DNA from: Hahellaceae bacterium
GTDB lineage: Bacteria > Pseudomonadota > Gammaproteobacteria > Pseudomonadales > Oleiphilaceae
Assembly: GCA_024234505.1 (NCBI GenBank)
Contig: JACKOD010000006.1
Coordinates: forward strand, 124,001-188,000
Length of the DNA stretch: 64,000 bases
Reading direction: 5' to 3'
Shown: one piece after another, positions 48,900 to 56,310 of the stretch
How positions within the stretch are numbered: the first letter of the stretch is position 1
How the letters are laid out: each line of letters opens with the position of its first letter
Position numbers and translations under genes: made by a program
The notes under the pieces: generated by a model
What the model was told of the DNA's origin: nothing
Seen by the model: only the letters and a program-made list of their open reading frames with translations
Databases searched by the model: none

Positions 48900-50807
48900 C
48901 TAAACCAGAAATTCGTCCAGCACCTGTCGTACCGAGCGGAAATCGACCGGCTTGCCTAAAAGGCCGTTCATTCCCGCCTCAAAGCAACGATCACGGTCGG
49001 TATCCCGCGCATTGGCCGTAACCGCGATAATGGGCACACGTGCTTTCGGACCCTGCATTTTACGGATTGCCTGTGTCGCTTCAAATCCGTCCATTACGGG
49101 CATCTGGCAATCCATTAAAATCAAATCAACGTTGTGATGTGCCATCATCTTAACGCCTTCATCCCCGTTATTCGCCAGCAGGGTTTCGCATTGCAACGGC
49201 TTCACCAGCTTACTCAAGACCATCTGATTTACCTTGTTGTCTTCAACGATCAGAATATTCGGCACCCGATCGCGCATCAGCATTAACTCGGCACCTTCAA
49301 CCAGTCCACTTTTTTGTACTGGCCGCTTTTCACCCGCAGGCGCCCCCGTTTCGGCGGTGTGGATTTCATTCGGTGGCGCTTGAGTGTCGGTGTTTTCTAA
49401 TGGCTGCAACACATCACCCAGATGATGAACACTCGCGGTTGCCTTGAGAGGTGCTTTGACCAGCTCCACCGGGCAGACAAAGCGTGCCGTGGCACCGTCG
49501 CCAGGATTATTGGCAAATGTCAGCTGCCCCTTGAGGCAGGTGGATATGGCCCTGGACATCGCAAGCCCGATGCCCATGCCTTGATGCTTGCGTTTAAACG
49601 ACCCATCCAGTTGCTGAAACGGCTTGAATATTTCCTCGAGAAAATCCGCCTTCACACCCGGGCCGCTATCAACAATATCCAGCACTAACGCCCCCCGCAA
49701 TTCCGCCGGGTCAACAATGCTGATCTTCAACCGCAACAACACGGTACCCGCCGTTGTGTATTTGATGGCATTGTCGAGTAAGTGTCTGACCAGATTAAGC
49801 ATTTTGTTTTTGTCGCTCACGACATGATATCCGGCCGTATCAATCTCATGACTAAAAAGCAGATTTTTTTCCTTGCATGATTTTTTTGCCACCATCAATA
49901 AATCTGCAAGCACGTCATCCAGCGAAAAGGTCGTCAGGCTTAACCTGGGTTCACCCGACATCAAATCGGTGAATGTCAGAATGTCATCCACCGTTTTGAT
50001 CATGGCGGATGAGGACAACATCGCAATGTCCACCAATTCCCGTTGCGGCACGTCCATAGATGTTCGTTTGAGCAGAGACAAAGAACCAACCACACCATTA
50101 ATCGGTGTTCGCAGTTCATGACTGATGGTGGTGAGAAATGCCTCTTTCAAACTATCGGCGCGCTGAATAGCCACCATGACTTTTTTGGTGATCCACCAGG
50201 TCAGCACAAACAGCGCAATGACAATCAATATACCGAGTATGACTCCCAACGTATGGGTTTTATCCATATCCCGATTGATTTGCTCCAGACTGAGCGCGTA
50301 ATCCTGCTGCTTTTGTGTCAGATAGTCACCAATCGTTTGATTCAGCATATTAAACGCTTCGTGCGTATTGGCTGCACGTTGCTGGTGATTCTGAAGATTA
50401 TCGGGGTCATCCACCAGGGCCTGAGCAAGTTCTTTCGCCAATTTCGTGTAAGCCGCATAGAATGCTCGCATTTCACGTATAGGCGACGATTGCTCGCCCA
50501 CTAAACCTGCAATAATTTCAAGCCGATTGTTAAATGCTGGTGTGAGATCCAGGGCCTCTTCGATGAGAAACTGGTTTTCCAGAATAATGGCAGATGTCAG
50601 TGCTTCACGCAGCCGGTCCACATCTTCTTTCAACAGGATGAGATTTTCGATCACCGGAAAATCTATTTTTTGCAGGTTTTCGATACGCTTTTCATTTTTT
50701 AAGGCAATGACGTAACTTCCGCCCAGAAAAAGCATAAAGATCAGTCCGCCGAGCACCGCAATCATCATGATGTTCAGGCGAATTTTATCGTTTTGATTCA
50801 AGCGCAC
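48900..50807 (-). CDS. Membrane-bound hybrid sensor histidine kinase with receiver domain
   Basis: This is a 635-residue protein. Transmembrane segments at about 10-33 and 186-207 enclose a helical periplasmic sensor region. HisKA follows with TTISHELRTPINGVVGSL, then HATPase with HLLDNAIKYTTAGTV and DSGPGVKADF. The C-terminal receiver domain has its Asp in DLILMDCQMPVMDGFEATQA and Lys in LGKPVDFRSV. It is divergent from a porin gene and a PstS-like gene, which probably belong to its sensing circuit. No separate output regulator is adjacent. Confidence 0.93.
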   Translation of the reverse strand: MRLNQNDKIRLNIMMIAVLGGLIFMLFLGGSYVIALKNEKRIENLQKIDFPVIENLILLKEDVDRLREALTSAIILENQFLIEEALDLTPAFNNRLEIIAGLVGEQSSPIREMRAFYAAYTKLAKELAQALVDDPDNLQNHQQRAANTHEAFNMLNQTIGDYLTQKQQDYALSLEQINRDMDKTHTLGVILGILIVIALFVLTWWITKKVMVAIQRADSLKEAFLTTISHELRTPINGVVGSLSLLKRTSMDVPQRELVDIAMLSSSAMIKTVDDILTFTDLMSGEPRLSLTTFSLDDVLADLLMVAKKSCKEKNLLFSHEIDTAGYHVVSDKNKMLNLVRHLLDNAIKYTTAGTVLLRLKISIVDPAELRGALVLDIVDSGPGVKADFLEEIFKPFQQLDGSFKRKHQGMGIGLAMSRAISTCLKGQLTFANNPGDGATARFVCPVELVKAPLKATASVHHLGDVLQPLENTDTQAPPNEIHTAETGAPAGEKRPVQKSGLVEGAELMLMRDRVPNILIVEDNKVNQMVLSKLVKPLQCETLLANNGDEGVKMMAHHNVDLILMDCQMPVMDGFEATQAIRKMQGPKARVPIIAVTANARDTDRDRCFEAGMNGLLGKPVDFRSVRQVLDEFLV

Positions 50808-51080
50808 GCGCTATTTTCCCTGCATTGAATAAGATACCCGGCGCCACCGGGCACACCAGAAGGTCGTACCGGGTGTTTAAGCAATTCACGCAATCGAAGG
50901 GCCCCCAACTCAACAAGCCTACTATAAAATTTAGTCTGTTTTGGAGGGTCTGCCAAAAATAAACATCGCTATCTCCCCCGCCACGATGACGCTGTCTATA
51001 CTGACAACTGTTTGTGCATCGATCTTTTTCGGACACCGGCACTTATCGGGTCGTTTACGTTGACAGATATTTATATTCAA

Positions 51081-51113
51081 TCTTCGACAAGACATATGCA
51101 GTCTTCGACAAGA
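51081..51113 (+). promoter_or_regulatory. Direct repeats upstream of the porin gene
   Basis: TCTTCGACAAGA occurs at 51081-51092 and again at 51102-51113, 21 bp apart, which is two turns of the helix. Each copy is itself a partial dyad (TCTT...AAGA). The position just before the porin start, in the 326-bp divergent gap 50808-51133, fits an activator site. The rest of the gap shows no gene. Confidence 0.5.
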
Positions 51114-51133
51114 ACACAAGAGAGGCCATCGCA

Positions 51134-52390
51134 TTGCACACTATAATCAGGGCGCTCCTACTCTTTTATCTGCTGATACTTCCCAGCGAGAGCTTCGCTT
51201 TTACCTACTCATTCTCCGGATTCGCCTCTTTTGGCGCGGGACACGTCTCTGAACCCGACCTGACATTCGGCGACTATGACGATCATTGGGGAGTGGATAC
51301 CGACACGATGGTGGGCTTGCAATTCCAGACCCCGTTATGGGAGCGACTGGGCTTAACCATACAAGGCATATCACGAGGTTATAGTTACGACGACCACCTG
51401 AGCCGCTATGAGCCCGAGCTGGATTGGCTGTTCCTGAGTTACGAACTGACCTCAAACCTGCGAATACGCACCGGGCGTTTGCGTATGCCCCACTACCTGT
51501 ACTCGGAAACGCTGGAAGTGGGCTATTCGTATATCTGGGTACGTCCCCCCGTAGACGTCTATACTCCGGCGCTGGAATCATTCCGGAACTTCAATGGTGC
51601 GGATATCACCTGGTATGGCGACCTGTCACTACCTTATCTGAGCGACACAGCAGAATATGAACTCCAGCTTTTTACCGGCGTAACACACGGAAAATTTCTC
51701 GGTAACAGCGTAGATGTTTCCCCGGCGGTGGGATTCAACATCTTGTCCAACCTGAGACAACTTAAACTCCGCTATGGTTTTATTGCACTGAAGGCCAGTA
51801 TCGACAATGAAGGACTCAATCAACTGATTCCTCTTTTGAATCAAGCTTCTGGCGCACTCCCTCCGCTGGCCGATGTGGCAGAAGGTTTTTCTGATGACCA
51901 CGAGTGGTATCAGTATCACGGGCTGGGTCTAATCTGGGATTGGCATCAATGGACGCTGACCGCCGAGCGATATTATATTCTGGGCTCGGGCAGCGGCTTA
52001 TCCAACGAAGCGCGAGGCTGGTATATTTCGCTACACCGGCCTTTCGGAATGTTAACCCCTTACCTTGTGGCAGGCACCTACAGTAACCATTTGCAAAATG
52101 GCGCATCCGGCGCGCTAAGTCGTAGCTTTGATTTAATTCCTCAAGGCGTGGATGCGAGTCTGGATCAATTACGCACTGCCGCCAGTACTGCCATTGACGT
52201 ATTTAAAGTCAAAGAACGGACTTATACTGCTGGCCTTCGCTGGGACGTCTTGGCCAATACAGCGCTAAAAATGGAATATCAATTTTTCGAATTCATGGAA
52301 AATTCGACCGGACACCTGCTGCTGCAAGACAACGCTCAGAAGCCGAAAAACGCCAGCATGATTTCGATAGTTTTGGACGTGGTATTCTGA
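51134..52390 (+). CDS. Putative outer membrane porin-like beta-barrel protein
   Basis: This is a protein of about 418 residues. A signal peptide (HTIIRALLLFYLLILPSESF, cut after FA) is followed by alternating aromatic strands typical of barrels: SFSGFASFGAGHVSEPDLTF, RIRTGRLRMPHYLYSE, WTLTAERYYILG and a C-terminal Phe. No named family was recognised. TTG at 51134 is the most likely start, with GAGAGG 8 nt before it; an ATG at 51014 would bury the signal peptide. Its stop overlaps the start of the next gene (TGATG). Confidence 0.7.
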   Translation: MHTIIRALLLFYLLILPSESFAFTYSFSGFASFGAGHVSEPDLTFGDYDDHWGVDTDTMVGLQFQTPLWERLGLTIQGISRGYSYDDHLSRYEPELDWLFLSYELTSNLRIRTGRLRMPHYLYSETLEVGYSYIWVRPPVDVYTPALESFRNFNGADITWYGDLSLPYLSDTAEYELQLFTGVTHGKFLGNSVDVSPAVGFNILSNLRQLKLRYGFIALKASIDNEGLNQLIPLLNQASGALPPLADVAEGFSDDHEWYQYHGLGLIWDWHQWTLTAERYYILGSGSGLSNEARGWYISLHRPFGMLTPYLVAGTYSNHLQNGASGALSRSFDLIPQGVDASLDQLRTAASTAIDVFKVKERTYTAGLRWDVLANTALKMEYQFFEFMENSTGHLLLQDNAQKPKNASMISIVLDVVF

Positions 52391-52845
52391 TGAAAATAGC
52401 GAATCTTTGCAAAATCACCTCGCTGTTCTTCATGCTGATACTAATGGCAGGTACAGGCAATCGGGCATTGGCCGATATTGCCGTGATTGTGAATGCGAAC
52501 AATCCCCTGGCTACCTTAACCCAGAAAGACGCCGGAAAAATTTTTATGGGAAAGCTCCGGCTTTTTCCCGGCACCAACCTTGAAATACATGCGTTTGACC
52601 TGGCAACCGACCATTCTCTGCGCCACACTTTCTACGAGAAGCTGGTAAGCATGAATGCCTCTCGACTGGCGCGTTATCGGGCATCCTATCTGTTTGGGGG
52701 CAAAGGCCGACTGCCCGAATCCGTGGCGGACGAGAGTTCACTGATCTACTCGGTGAATACACACATCAACGGCATAGGCTATGTCTCACTACGCCCATTG
52801 CCAGACAACGTGAAGGTAGTATTCATTCTTAAAACCGACGATTGA
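52390..52845 (+). CDS. Small PstS-like periplasmic binding protein
   Basis: This is a 151-residue protein with signal peptide (ending NRALA near residue 28). The mature part matches the first lobe of phosphate-binding PstS-like proteins: IAVIVNANNPLATLTQKDAG, IFMGKLRLFPGTNLEIHAFD and the C-terminal INGIGYVSL. At this size it cannot be a two-lobed transporter subunit. Such short proteins occur next to sensor kinases and porins, so a sensory role is plausible. It is translationally coupled to the porin-like gene and converges on the desaturase gene. Confidence 0.75.
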   Translation: MKIANLCKITSLFFMLILMAGTGNRALADIAVIVNANNPLATLTQKDAGKIFMGKLRLFPGTNLEIHAFDLATDHSLRHTFYEKLVSMNASRLARYRASYLFGGKGRLPESVADESSLIYSVNTHINGIGYVSLRPLPDNVKVVFILKTDD

Positions 52846-52847
52846 CG

Positions 52848-53807
52848 CTACGCCGCCTTCTCGGTTAATTGTGCGAATACCCTGGCATACCCTTGTGCAA
52901 TTTCGACTCCCTCGAGTAAACCTTTTTGCAGGAGGAAACGATGAAACGCCGCAAGCCTGTAAGGGGGTACGGAAGGCACCCAATGATGCTCAAGGTGATA
53001 ATTCACATGGTTGGGAGCAAACGTCAGCCGTTCCCATAGCCCGACACGCGTGGTTCTGGCGTGCAAACGAGGATCAACATCAAGCAGGTCGGGCACATTG
53101 GCATGCTCTGCCGCATTGCGGATACGGGCAAAAAACATATTAAGCGTCATAAACGCCAGCCACCAGAGCGCATAAAACGGCAGTAAGCCGAATCCCCAGA
53201 GCACACTCGCCATCACCAAATGCACCACGAAGAACGCACGTAAATTCTTCCAAAGATTGCCGGCCATTTCACCCGCCGACAGTTTTTTCGCGGCACTTTT
53301 CTGGTAGGACATATCGTAGTCAATGACACCCGCATGCATAAGCAGTATTGCTGACAATGTTTTAAGACCAGAAAGCCCGCTCAGATCGCGCAGAATCTTA
53401 CGCATTAGACTGCGGCGACTCACCGGATAATTCCGATAGTTCGGATAATCAGGATCGGCCGTGGTACCTGCCGCAGAATGATGCCGCAGATGGTAACGTC
53501 GATAACCGTCCAGATCCGCAAGAATCGGGGCCGCACACAACCACTTCCCTACCCATTGGTTTATCGGCCTGCGGGTAAACAAGGCCGAGTGAGCACAATC
53601 GTGCATAAGAATACCCAGCCCGAGCTGACGATTTGCCAAGATCACGAGGCTGACCAAAAGCGTCAACGGATTCAACCACAAAGAGGGCAAAACAAAGGCC
53701 AGCACGATTAGCCCCCAGTTCACCACGATCATTCGTATTGCTGCGCCATCCGACTTTTGAATGAAGGGAGCAATGTCGGACTGGGAGAGTAGTTTTCGAT
53801 GATCCAT
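52848..53807 (-). CDS. Membrane fatty acid desaturase
   Basis: This is a 319-residue protein with about four transmembrane segments and the three His boxes of membrane di-iron desaturases: HDCAHS near residue 89, HLRHHSAAG near 125 and HLEHHWVPSVP near 275. It would introduce a double bond in fatty acyl chains or a related lipid using O2 and ferredoxin or cytochrome b5-type electrons. The regiospecificity is unknown. A palindrome 30 bp upstream (53837-53852) may bind a TetR-type lipid sensor. Confidence 0.9.
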   Translation of the reverse strand: MDHRKLLSQSDIAPFIQKSDGAAIRMIVVNWGLIVLAFVLPSLWLNPLTLLVSLVILANRQLGLGILMHDCAHSALFTRRPINQWVGKWLCAAPILADLDGYRRYHLRHHSAAGTTADPDYPNYRNYPVSRRSLMRKILRDLSGLSGLKTLSAILLMHAGVIDYDMSYQKSAAKKLSAGEMAGNLWKNLRAFFVVHLVMASVLWGFGLLPFYALWWLAFMTLNMFFARIRNAAEHANVPDLLDVDPRLHARTTRVGLWERLTFAPNHVNYHLEHHWVPSVPPYRLAAFHRFLLQKGLLEGVEIAQGYARVFAQLTEKAA

Positions 53808-53836
53808 CGCGCCTCGCCTTTATTAATCTTTAAGGT

Positions 53837-53852
53837 ATGAATACTCATTCAT
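53837..53852. promoter_or_regulatory. Palindromic operator candidate before the desaturase gene
   Basis: ATGAATACTCATTCAT has perfect 6-bp arms around a 4-bp centre. It is centred about 38 bp upstream of the desaturase start and resembles TetR-family operators in size and layout. The regulator is not identified. Confidence 0.5.
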
Positions 53853-53942
53853 AACATCCAGACTAGAATGTTCATCCGGCAGCCACAATGACAAAATCGG
53901 TCAACTGTAGGGGGTTAAATGGCGGGAAAGATCAATAGCACG

Positions 53943-53964
53943 AAAAAACCGGGCGAGCGCCCGG
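53943..53964 (-). terminator. Intrinsic terminator on the minus strand
   Basis: CCGGGC and GCCCGG (53949-53964) form a 6-bp GC stem with a 4-nt loop, followed on the minus strand by six T residues (53948-53943). It lies about 110 bp downstream of the 36-residue ORF at 54072-54182 and would end its transcript before the desaturase gene. Confidence 0.8.
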
Positions 53965-54071
53965 TAGTATTTTAGCTTGGAGAGCTATTCGATTATCGAA
54001 GACAATCTTCTTGGTTATAAACAGGCGTTCCCTGCCCTTACGCTTTCCCTTAGCGTGCGGATCGCTTTACC

Positions 54072-54182
54072 TTAATTGGCAAAGTACATCCAATCCAGAT
54101 AGTCGTGTAACTCCTTCATAACGGTGGCTTCAAATGGGTGGGTGAGTTCAAAGAGGATTTCACTGCTGCTGGTTGCTTTCAT
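54072..54182 (-). CDS. 36-residue small protein of unknown function
   Basis: The minus strand carries an ORF of 37 codons starting MKATSSSEILFEL and ending DYLDWMYFAN. GGAGG lies 6 nt before the ATG, an ideal ribosome binding site. It is acidic to neutral, without a signal peptide or Cys, and I recognise no family. A sigma54-type promoter (54272-54287) lies 90 bp upstream and an intrinsic terminator follows, so it has its own transcription unit of about 300 nt. The aromatic C-terminus is faintly like peptide cofactor precursors such as PqqA, but no maturation gene is near. The RNA itself could also be the functional product. Confidence 0.6.
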   Translation of the reverse strand: MKATSSSEILFELTHPFEATVMKELHDYLDWMYFAN

Positions 54183-54185
54183 GGT

Positions 54186-54266
54186 AGACCTCCAGGTCTT
54201 AAGGGTAGTTTGGATGACTTACTTAGAAATCTTTTATGCGCTTACCTTTCTGCGCTTTACGATTTC
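54186..54266 (-). promoter_or_regulatory. Structured leader of the 36-residue ORF
   Basis: Two dyads lie in the predicted 5' leader. An outer one is GAAATC (54266-54261, minus strand) with GATTTC (54231-54226), containing inner GCGC pairs. A second, AGACC-TGGA-GGTCT (54199-54186), includes the GGAGG ribosome binding site. The second could mask translation initiation. The structures are read by eye. Confidence 0.45.
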
Positions 54267-54271
54267 TATAT

Positions 54272-54287
54272 TGCATCAGTTGTGCCA
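54272..54287 (-). promoter_or_regulatory. Sigma54-type -24/-12 promoter of the 36-residue ORF
   Basis: The minus strand reads TGGCACAACTGATGCA. The -24 TGGCAC is perfect and the -12 GC has the right spacing (ATGCA against consensus TTGCA). Transcription would start near 54261, giving a leader of about 80 nt. The remainder of the 305-bp gap (54183-54487) contains no gene I would support. Confidence 0.6.
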
Positions 54288-54487
54288 ATTCATACCCAAA
54301 ACAGCTAAGCTGTTAATTTACATAGAATTACCTATATGGTGGTATTTTTACAAAATAGATATACCCTTAGTGTTATTTGAAATCTTGCACCAAAAGTTAT
54401 CCATGTCGAACCTAAACGCACCATGCGTGATCAATTTTTAATCAGCCTACCCACAGATATTGACTGTCTTACCCTCAGGGTGGCTCC

Positions 54488-54955
54488 TTATTGCGCCACA
54501 ATCACCCCTTTCTCTTCCAATAGATGACGGAACTTTTGTGTGCGTGAATAATTCATAAATAAATCAGTCAACGCGATCAACGAGGACGATCGAACGTTAA
54601 GCTGATTTTTTTCAGGCACCGCCAGCACTTCAAAAAAGTCCAGAAAATGGAATATCCGGGTATAACTATGCGCGTAAATATACCCCTGATGCTCACTGTA
54701 AATATGGGTACCAGGTAAGGCTTCAACCGCTTCGCGAATCAATGGCCAAGCCTCCTCTAAAGGCATCGCCAGCGTGAAAGGCGCAATATGATGAACAAAG
54801 GTAACGGCTTCCGTAGACACACAGTTATGTAACGGAGGACACCAATAGAGCCCGGGGTCGGGGTCTTTTTCATCCAATGGGAAAACGACACACGAAGTCA
54901 GCAAAACGCTGCTCAATATGGCTAGAATGGTTCGAATGGTTCGAATCAATTGCAT
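54488..54955 (-). CDS. DUF1499-family lipoprotein
   Basis: This is a protein of about 155 residues starting MQLIRTIRTILAILSSVLLT, with lipobox Cys (LLTSCVV) near residue 22. The domain has the DUF1499 pattern: LYWCPPLHNCVSTEA, EEAWPLIREAVEALPGTHIY, RIFHFLDFFEVL and NVRSSSLIALTDLFMNYSRT. Its function is unknown. The frame is open up to 55120, but that N-terminus is translated repeat DNA; the ATG at 54955 has GAGG 8 nt upstream and gives a proper lipoprotein signal. Confidence 0.8.
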   Translation of the reverse strand: MQLIRTIRTILAILSSVLLTSCVVFPLDEKDPDPGLYWCPPLHNCVSTEAVTFVHHIAPFTLAMPLEEAWPLIREAVEALPGTHIYSEHQGYIYAHSYTRIFHFLDFFEVLAVPEKNQLNVRSSSLIALTDLFMNYSRTQKFRHLLEEKGVIVAQ

Positions 54956-54960
54956 ACCAA

Positions 54961-55036
54961 TAACCTCGGACAATAAAAAGGCACCTTGGATAAAAAACGC
55001 ACCTCGGAAAACAAAAAGCACGTCGGATAGAGAAAA
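54961..55036. repeat. Degenerate tandem repeat, about four units of 18-20 bp
   Basis: ACCTCGGA/ACCTTGGA/ACCTCGGA/ACGTCGGA, each followed by an A-rich stretch, recur at roughly 19-bp spacing in the leader of the DUF1499 gene. The units are more diverged than the other repeats in the window. Confidence 0.65.
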
Positions 55037-55170
55037 ACAGCAGGGACGAGTAGATACTGAGCGCGGATGTCTGGCGACGAGGGATGCGCCGCGCAGGAAG
55101 GAGACTGCCAGACGACTCAACAGAGAATCCGCACCACGGGGTACGGACTATCTGCGTGCGTAGTTAGAAC

Positions 55171-56082
55171 TTACGATTCAATACCAGAAGATTCAACACC
55201 TGAAATGTACCAGGGAGAGGCCGCTTGCCCCAGATCCCGTTCCAGATGCCAGATATCCGTAATATCTTCTTCTACGCCTTCCACTGCATCGCGATAGCGA
55301 CCACGGAACTTGACGCTTAACTCGGCCTTTCCAAACATCTGATCGGCACGAACCAGTTCGGCTTCGACCCATAACACATCCGTATGCTGCTCTCCCGACA
55401 ACGAAGCACGCTCAGCACGTAACTCATTGTAGAGCGCCGGCGTCACATATTCCTGGATTTTCGCCAGATCATTTTTATTCCAAGCATCCTGTAAGGTGCG
55501 GTAATGCTCTTTGGCTCCATCAAGAAAAGCTTTACTGTCGAACCCAGCGGGTAAATTAAAGGGCACAAAGGGAGCAGGCTCACCATTTTGCACCGTTTGC
55601 GCCTCAGCCGCCGGCGCATTCTGATCAAATTCAAATACTGGCCGCTGCGCGTCACCTTGCATTTCGCGCTGCATGGACGGCTGACCCAACGGACTTCCAA
55701 CGGCAACGGCAGGCGCAGGCCCCTGTGCATTTGCCCGACTCGCTTTAAACAGTTTGAACAGCACAAAGCCGATCAGGGCGAACAATAAGATATCCATAAT
55801 CTGCAAGCCCTCGAACGCACCGCCAAACAGCGCAGCGATCAACCCGCCAGCCAGCAATCCGCCCATGAGTCCACCCAACAGACCCCGGCGGCCATTCGTT
55901 GGTTGCCCGGGCTGTTGTGACGGACTGGAGGGTGCCGCCGTTGGCTTGCTCGGTTGTGCGGGCGCCGTCTGGTAGCTTTTCCCAAAGGACTTACCGCCTC
56001 CAAATTTCTTCGCATACGCCCATTCCGAGGTCATCGTAAATGCGAATAACATGGCAAAAATTGCCCAGAACTTCTTCATCAA
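55171..56082 (-). CDS. Tim44-like domain membrane protein
   Basis: This is a 303-residue protein. An N-terminal signal-like segment (residues 1-24) and a Gly/Ser/Pro/Gln-rich linker lead to Gly-rich hydrophobic segments (LLGGLMGGLLAGGLIAALFG and MDILLFALIGFVLFKLF, about 65-110). The C-terminal 120 residues form a Tim44-like fold (DAWNKNDLAKIQEYVTPALY, FRGRYRDAVEGVEEDITDIW). Bacterial members are inner membrane proteins of unknown role. The gene stands alone, with an AT-rich 228-bp gap before trkH. Confidence 0.85.
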   Translation of the reverse strand: MMKKFWAIFAMLFAFTMTSEWAYAKKFGGGKSFGKSYQTAPAQPSKPTAAPSSPSQQPGQPTNGRRGLLGGLMGGLLAGGLIAALFGGAFEGLQIMDILLFALIGFVLFKLFKASRANAQGPAPAVAVGSPLGQPSMQREMQGDAQRPVFEFDQNAPAAEAQTVQNGEPAPFVPFNLPAGFDSKAFLDGAKEHYRTLQDAWNKNDLAKIQEYVTPALYNELRAERASLSGEQHTDVLWVEAELVRADQMFGKAELSVKFRGRYRDAVEGVEEDITDIWHLERDLGQAASPWYISGVESSGIES

Positions 56083-56310
56083 TCAGGTATCCTTTATTTA
56101 CTATGTACCCAGCATGCTACGGCACACGAAGCTAAAGTCAATTCAATCACGCGCTAACAGAGATTAAATATTGTTTACGTTTTTTTTACGCCTATAAAGA
56201 TTTCATCACATAGCATTTTTACACGCCCTCAGGTTACCTTTGTTCTTATCCCTGTTGTATGACAACCAGGTATTTAGTTCAGGAAGCCCTTGTACTAAGG
56301 TGAATTCACC

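Noticed and set aside
54124..54441. Plus-strand ORF of 105 codons in the gap before the DUF1499 gene
   Set aside because: It has no ribosome binding site and no domain resemblance, and runs antisense through the sigma54-like promoter and small ORF. Its hydrophobic residues follow from AT-rich DNA.
54956..55120. N-terminal extension of the DUF1499 lipoprotein
   Set aside because: It is translated tandem repeat. The internal ATG at 54955 has a good ribosome binding site and gives a proper lipoprotein signal.
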